Assembly: GCA_027422505.1 (NCBI GenBank)
Contig: JAPQWV010000686.1
Coordinates: 223,001-287,000 of the forward strand
From: Craterostigma plantagineum
Taxonomy: Eukaryota > Streptophyta > Magnoliopsida > Lamiales > Linderniaceae
Direction: 5' to 3'
DNA length: 64,000 nucleotides
Position 1 is the stretch's first letter. The number at the start of each line of letters is the position of its first letter. The notes below the pieces were generated by a model, which saw only the letters and a program-made list of their open reading frames with translations, did no database searches and was not told the origin of the DNA. Shown here piece by piece: positions 59,510-64,000 of this stretch. Both the position numbers and the translations under genes were made by a program.

Positions 59510-59765
59510 AACTGAGCCGAGCTCAAGCCTTTTAAGGTTTCAAGCTTCTCGAGCTCGAGCCTTTACTGCGCTCAAGCTCGTCAAGCTTTTCAGCTCTGAG
59601 CTCGAGTTCGAGGTTATTCACACCTTGTTGAGCTCGAGTTCGAGCTTTTTAATGAATAAAATAAGTAACAGTATTGAAAAATAAGGTAAAAAAAAGCTCG
59701 AGAGCTTCTCATGATTGAGGCTCGAGCCCGAGCCAGATTTATTTGAGCTCGAGCGACGGAGCATT
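59510..59765. repeat. GAGCTCGAG-rich repeat element
   Basis: About a dozen GAGCTCGAG, AAGCTCG or CGAGCTTTT words on both strands fill 250 bp. Both ends read as inverted relatives (GAGCCGAGCTCAAGC at 59514 and TTGAGCTCGAGCGACG at 59742). Such sequences are known as dispersed repeats in plant genomes, often DNA-transposon termini. No transposase is present. Confidence 0.6.
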
Positions 59766-62718
59766 AATCACTTTGAGCATTTTGAACCCCAAAATCCTTG
59801 GAACATACCAGGCAAGGTAACAGATATCTGGCCGAGGCCGAAAATATTGGCACGACGACTGATCAAACATGGCTGAGTGAGACATGGACGAGCCGAGGAC
59901 TTGGTCAAGGCCTAAATCAGAAAAGGAAGGAGTCCGAGAGATTTTTGAACTTTGAGAACATCTTGCAAGCAATGAAGTTCAAATTTTTGGGAGATTTTAT
60001 AGCCATTCAAAAGAGTGCCCAAGGCCTATAGTTGGAGGCCAGTTTCAGCTGCAAAAGCACCAAGCGTTCGACGCACCACACTAACGAGGTCTAGTGAGAG
60101 AGTTCGAGGACTCCACTTAGGTTAGCTAATACTTGATTGAAATCGCTAGTGAATATTAGAAGATAACCATCTCTAGTGTAGATAGTGTATGTTGGGGAAC
60201 CCATGAGGAGGATTTGGCAGCAGAAGCATCATCGGGATTCTCGAGTCGAGCAGGGATCTGTCCCGCGGTTGAGTCAAAATCGAAATCATTAACATGATAA
60301 GGGAGGGGTCGAACCCATTCACCACTATACATTTGATGTATGTAACTTGCTTTCGTCTATCTGAGTGACTTAATGTTGGAACCTCTTGCAAATCCTATCT
60401 TGGACGATTTCGAGCACGATCATCGCGCTACCCGAACTTGTAACGGAAAGTCAAGCATCGAAGATGGCTACTTTGCTCGGTCTTACACTTGATGTCTCAA
60501 CCTCAAAGGTACTGTTCTGCCATTGATCTTGTAGACTAAACCCTAAGTGGATTTTCGATCAACCACGTCAAACTGGAAGTTCAAAAATAAGTCTAAATGT
60601 CCACATATATTCTCCATTCGCATAGACCAACATCATGGTCTACTGTTCTTACCTGAGTAGCCTAAATTTTGACAATGCTCATAGCTTGTTTAATGTCAAC
60701 GCACGAGTCGAACTCCAAATATATTAGACCACTAATTGTAAATTTATATGGAATTCGATTCAGCTTTTCTATCTGTCTCGCAACGAGAAGATAGAAACCA
60801 AATCACAGGTAAGAACCCTTTCTTGTAATTGACCTCGTCTTTCCAAGTAAAAGGCCAGAGATAAACCTACCATTCTGTACTATATTCTATCTCCAAATAG
60901 ATTTTTCCTTGAATGTAGGTCACTTATCCCAAATCGTTTATGAAGAAATTGGTCAAAAGCTCGTTTTTACCATTCAGAGTATTTTGTTATATTTTCCTCT
61001 CTCGTATACGAAGATTATATTTAACTCCCACTGCTTTTATTGCGATACAAAAGGCTATATTGGTACTTATGAATCCATAGTTCCCAACTACTTTATCGAA
61101 CCGAAGATACCAACTCCTGGAGGCTTGACTACGTCTGTACGACCATTTTTTATAACGTTTACACACTAATAGCATCTGCTTCCGATGTAAAATCGTTGGG
61201 TTATTCATAATTTGTCTCCGAGAGAAATACGCTTTTCACATCCGAATCTGCCAGATCTCATAATAGCGTGCATCTGTATTAGTAAGATTTAGTAACACTA
61301 CAACAATCGAAAAGGTGTCCTCAAAGTCAAAGCCCATCATTTATGACTCAACCTTTTCCATACAAGCCTTGATTCGTGTGTTTCAACCAGTCTTTTAAAT
61401 TTAATCATGACATGGTTGTTATGCATGGAGTTCGTCTACTTCCACAAAATCAAGCCGTCTGAGCGAGTTTATAACCATTATTGCTTGGTCAAGAGTAGTG
61501 GTCCCTTCATCGCAGCAACCCCGATCTCAATGTGTACTATATAGCTCGAAGCAACCCCTGTGCTCGACATGTATTATATAGTATCTCTCAGGCTGGCAAG
61601 ACACGCTACCTGACCTACGTAACTCTGGGTGTATCTAGGGCTTTTCTTTAAGTGCACTAAAGTATCTTTAAGGTGTTAAGGTCAACACTCTCAGTGTTGC
61701 CTCTATCACTTCACATTCTTGAATGAACTATTCTTCAAGAAGTGTGAGCCTATAAGGCTTCTACGTTTCTCAAACATTGTGAAATGAGAGGTCGTCAATG
61801 TCGAGTCCAAAGACAACACGACCTTAATATTCTTATTTGTAATATAGACGTCTGTCATAAGCTTTCTCACTCAAATGGGGCACCCCACTACATGATTTAA
61901 GCTCAGTTTCTCACTAATTCCAAATTTCGTAAGTCACAGAATTAATTCACCTTAAGGAATTATGTACAGAACGTTCATTGCGTTTCATACGCATGCCCAT
62001 ATCATATGGGAACAATGTAATTCATCACAAATCAAACTCTATCCAATAACTCACAACTACTGAAGTGCATGCGTTACTATCGACTATGATATTCCGCGTG
62101 CATTAAAAACTAACTTCTCGAGATAAAGTCTGGAGACGACGTTTCTCAGGCAACCAAAACAGCGTCCTTAGTTAGAACTGTGAAAAGATGACGATATCTT
62201 CAAAGAACTCATTTCAAACTCGAGAGTAATTAGCCATTTCGATCATATCAAAATGCTTCTATTATCCGCAGCTTATTTTCCATTAATTTCCCCGATCTTA
62301 TCCAGGATTTCAAATTTGTAACTTAACACATGCACTATTCTCTGAGAAGAGTGATTATTTGTGAAGTTTACAAAATAATGGAAATTATTTTGGGCAATTA
62401 CAATATTCTGTCCACAGATGTTAATGCAGGTCAAACCCATAACATTTATGGCTCTTACTTAATTCCCGGTAAGGGTGATTGTCACCTTTGCTGATGTTAC
62501 GAGATTAACACGTTGAAAGAATTTGACTCCCACGACTTAACAATATTGTGTTTGTCCAACACTTGAATCCTCGAACTCCGGCATGACCAAATCATAGAAA
62601 CAACTTTATCAACTCAAATGTTGCGTTTGTTGGTAATTGATTTCACATTTTTAAATTTGGACAATAATACAATATTATCAATCTAACAGTTATTTATTTA
62701 TGCCGTCGAATTTATTTC
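59766..62718. other. Long stretch without a recognisable gene
   Basis: I found no convincing coding frame in 3 kb on either strand; the longest, 86 codons at 60909-61169, has no motif I know. The sequence lies next to copia fragments, and phrases such as TGTTGGGGAACCC at 60191 might be LTR-derived, but no LTR pair or primer site can be shown. Confidence 0.4.
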
Positions 62719-63335
62719 AATAAGAGAACTCCTTATGAACTTTGGAATGATAAACCTCTAACATAGGATATTTTCATGTATTTGGCTGCAAATGTTTTAT
62801 TTAAACGATAGGGATAAGGGAGGAAAATCCGATTCCAAAGTAGATGAAGGGATATTCCTAGAATTCAGCCTTCATTCCAAAGCTTTTAGAGTGTTTAATA
62901 ATAGGAAAAAGATTGTTCAAGAATCTGTGCACGTTACATTTGATGAATTTCCCAATGCATATGCTACTGAGGAAGGTATAGTTGTGTCTCATGCAGGTAT
63001 ACAGGTTACTGACAAAGAAGTGAGCGTAATTCCGTTGGAACTAGAAGCTGAGTCGGAGGAACCTGAGGCTTCAGACGAACAACAGCGCAGGAAATTCAAA
63101 CATGCTCCAGTCATCCCACTGAACAGGTCATATGGAATATCACTTCAGGGATCAAAACGAGAGCAACTGCACGAAATGATACTACTGAGAAATCACATAA
63201 CGTGTTGTGGTCAACCATGGAAACTAAGACGTGAATGAAGCTCTTGATTATGAATCGTGGGTGATTGCCATGGAAGAAGAGCTAGCACAATTTGAAAAGA
63301 GCCAGGTGTGAACTTTTGTGGAAAGACCTGACGAC
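62719..63335 (+). pseudogene. Ty1/copia integrase end and RT start, plus strand
   Basis: The plus strand reads NKRTPYELWND, a stop, then FMYLAA, CKCFI, a one-base loss, and NDRDKGGK, VDEGIFLEF, SKAFRVFNNRKKIVQESVHV with TFDEF, the C-terminal copia integrase region. The linker then leads to ALDYESWVIAMEEELAQFEK and SQV followed by TGA where Trp is expected (WTxVxRP). This is the start of copia RT. It breaks off at about 63335. Confidence 0.8.
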
Positions 63336-64000
63336 AAGTCCAAGGAAAATCCTATTCGAAACATAACAAGCCGTAATAACAGCTTCAGCCCAAAATGTTT
63401 TTGAGTATCATATTTGCTCAGCATAGTCCTAGCCATCTCTTGTAATACTCTATTTTTCCTCTCGACCACTCCGTTCTGTTGAGGCGTAGTAGGGGCTGAA
63501 AAATTATGACTATAACCCTTTTCATCACAAAAAGATGCAAAGGAATCAAATTCTAGACCGTTATCACTTCTAATCTTACGGACCTTCATCTCTTTCTCAT
63601 TTTCTAGCTTCTTAATCAGTGGCGCAAGGTTATCCAAAGCCTCAGTTTTTGTGCGCAAGAAATAAGACCCATGTGTACCTAGTATAGTCGTCTTCGATAT
63701 CAAAGGCATATCGTTTACCTTTCAATGACATACCATGTACCGGACCAAAAAGGTCAAGATGCAGCAGTTCCACTGTTCTTGACGTAGATATCACATTCTT
63801 AGGTTTGAAGGACGTCTTCGTTTGTTTCCCCATTTGGCATGATTTGCAAATTCTGTTATTGGTGGCTTTCATATCTGGATTACCTCTCACCAATTCATTG
63901 CATGATGTGTGAGGCATCAGTTCCATGTTGGCGTGTCCCAAACGTCTGTCCCATAACCATGTGATATCCTGTGTAACTGCTAGACACTAGACTTTCTGGT
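63336..64000 (-). pseudogene. Ty1/copia pre-integrase and integrase core, minus strand
   Basis: From the window edge the minus strand reads TWLWDRRLGHANMELM, NRICKSCQMGKQTKTSF (the zinc-binding GAG-pre-integrase segment), LHLDLFGPV and YTRYTWVLFL, then after a shift KIRSDNGLEFD and FSAPTTPQQNGVVERKNRVL, the D-D-E core. A further shift near 63410 precedes TFWAEAVITACYVSNRIFLG. The protein stops where the plus-strand fragment begins in the family (NKTPYELW). Stops lie upstream at about 63985. Confidence 0.8.

Noticed and set aside
1..64000. Bacterial-type defence or operon system
   Set aside because: The sequence is a plant nuclear region with spliced genes and LTR elements; no clustered bacterial-type genes or ribosome-binding sites are present.

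Overview
The window is nuclear DNA of a flowering plant. It holds one large intron-rich gene, the plant form of the meiotic mismatch-repair gene MLH3, plus remnants of plant-type TauE/SafE, AP2/ERF and glycosyltransferase genes. Most of the rest is nested LTR retrotransposon DNA of the Ty3/gypsy Tekay (chromovirus) and Athila lineages, with Ty1/copia debris at the right end. No bacterial operon, CRISPR array, tRNA or rRNA gene was recognised.

Layout. 1-3.4 kb: AT-rich DNA with a broken replication-protein-A-like (RPA70/DUF223) gene on the minus strand. 3.4-6.9 kb: an AT-rich field of imperfect repeats with a higher-order duplication about 1.14 kb apart. 7001-17979: a structurally complete Tekay chromovirus with 3.16-kb LTRs, tRNA-iMet primer site, polypurine tract and 5-bp target duplication TCGGA; its gag-pol carries four breaks although the two LTRs are almost identical. 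18.0-41.9 kb: two copies of one defective minus-strand Athila element in tandem. The first is split in gag by a second Tekay-like element (23791-30762, target duplication CCATT), itself split by an antisense LTR fragment. The second copy carries an LTR of that same element at the same gag position and was later hit by another Tekay-type LTR, now solo (32265-35458, target duplication CATAA).

41.9-50.2 kb: a graveyard of unrelated host gene fragments (coiled-coil exons, TauE/SafE in duplicate, AP2/ERF, UDP-glycosyltransferase C-terminus) around a 3.7-kb two-module tandem array. 50.7-58.9 kb: MLH3 on the plus strand, 27 coding exons by my reading, all phases consistent, 1148 residues, with an intact C-terminal endonuclease motif but an altered N-terminal GFRGEAL-type ATPase motif. 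58.9-64.0 kb: a GAGCTC-rich repeat, featureless DNA, and a copia fragment whose two parts face each other as if one was inverted.

The most unusual structure is in the Tekay LTRs. Three diverged LTR families each carry, at the same relative place in the upstream half, a dense cluster of a different CpG-containing palindromic motif (TTTCGATCGAAA; AATCGCCCGATT type; ATCTCGAGAT/TTTCGAAA type). All share a downstream hairpin whose stem varies in a base-paired way. Lineage assignments rest on recognised protein motifs; timing and mechanism are inference.
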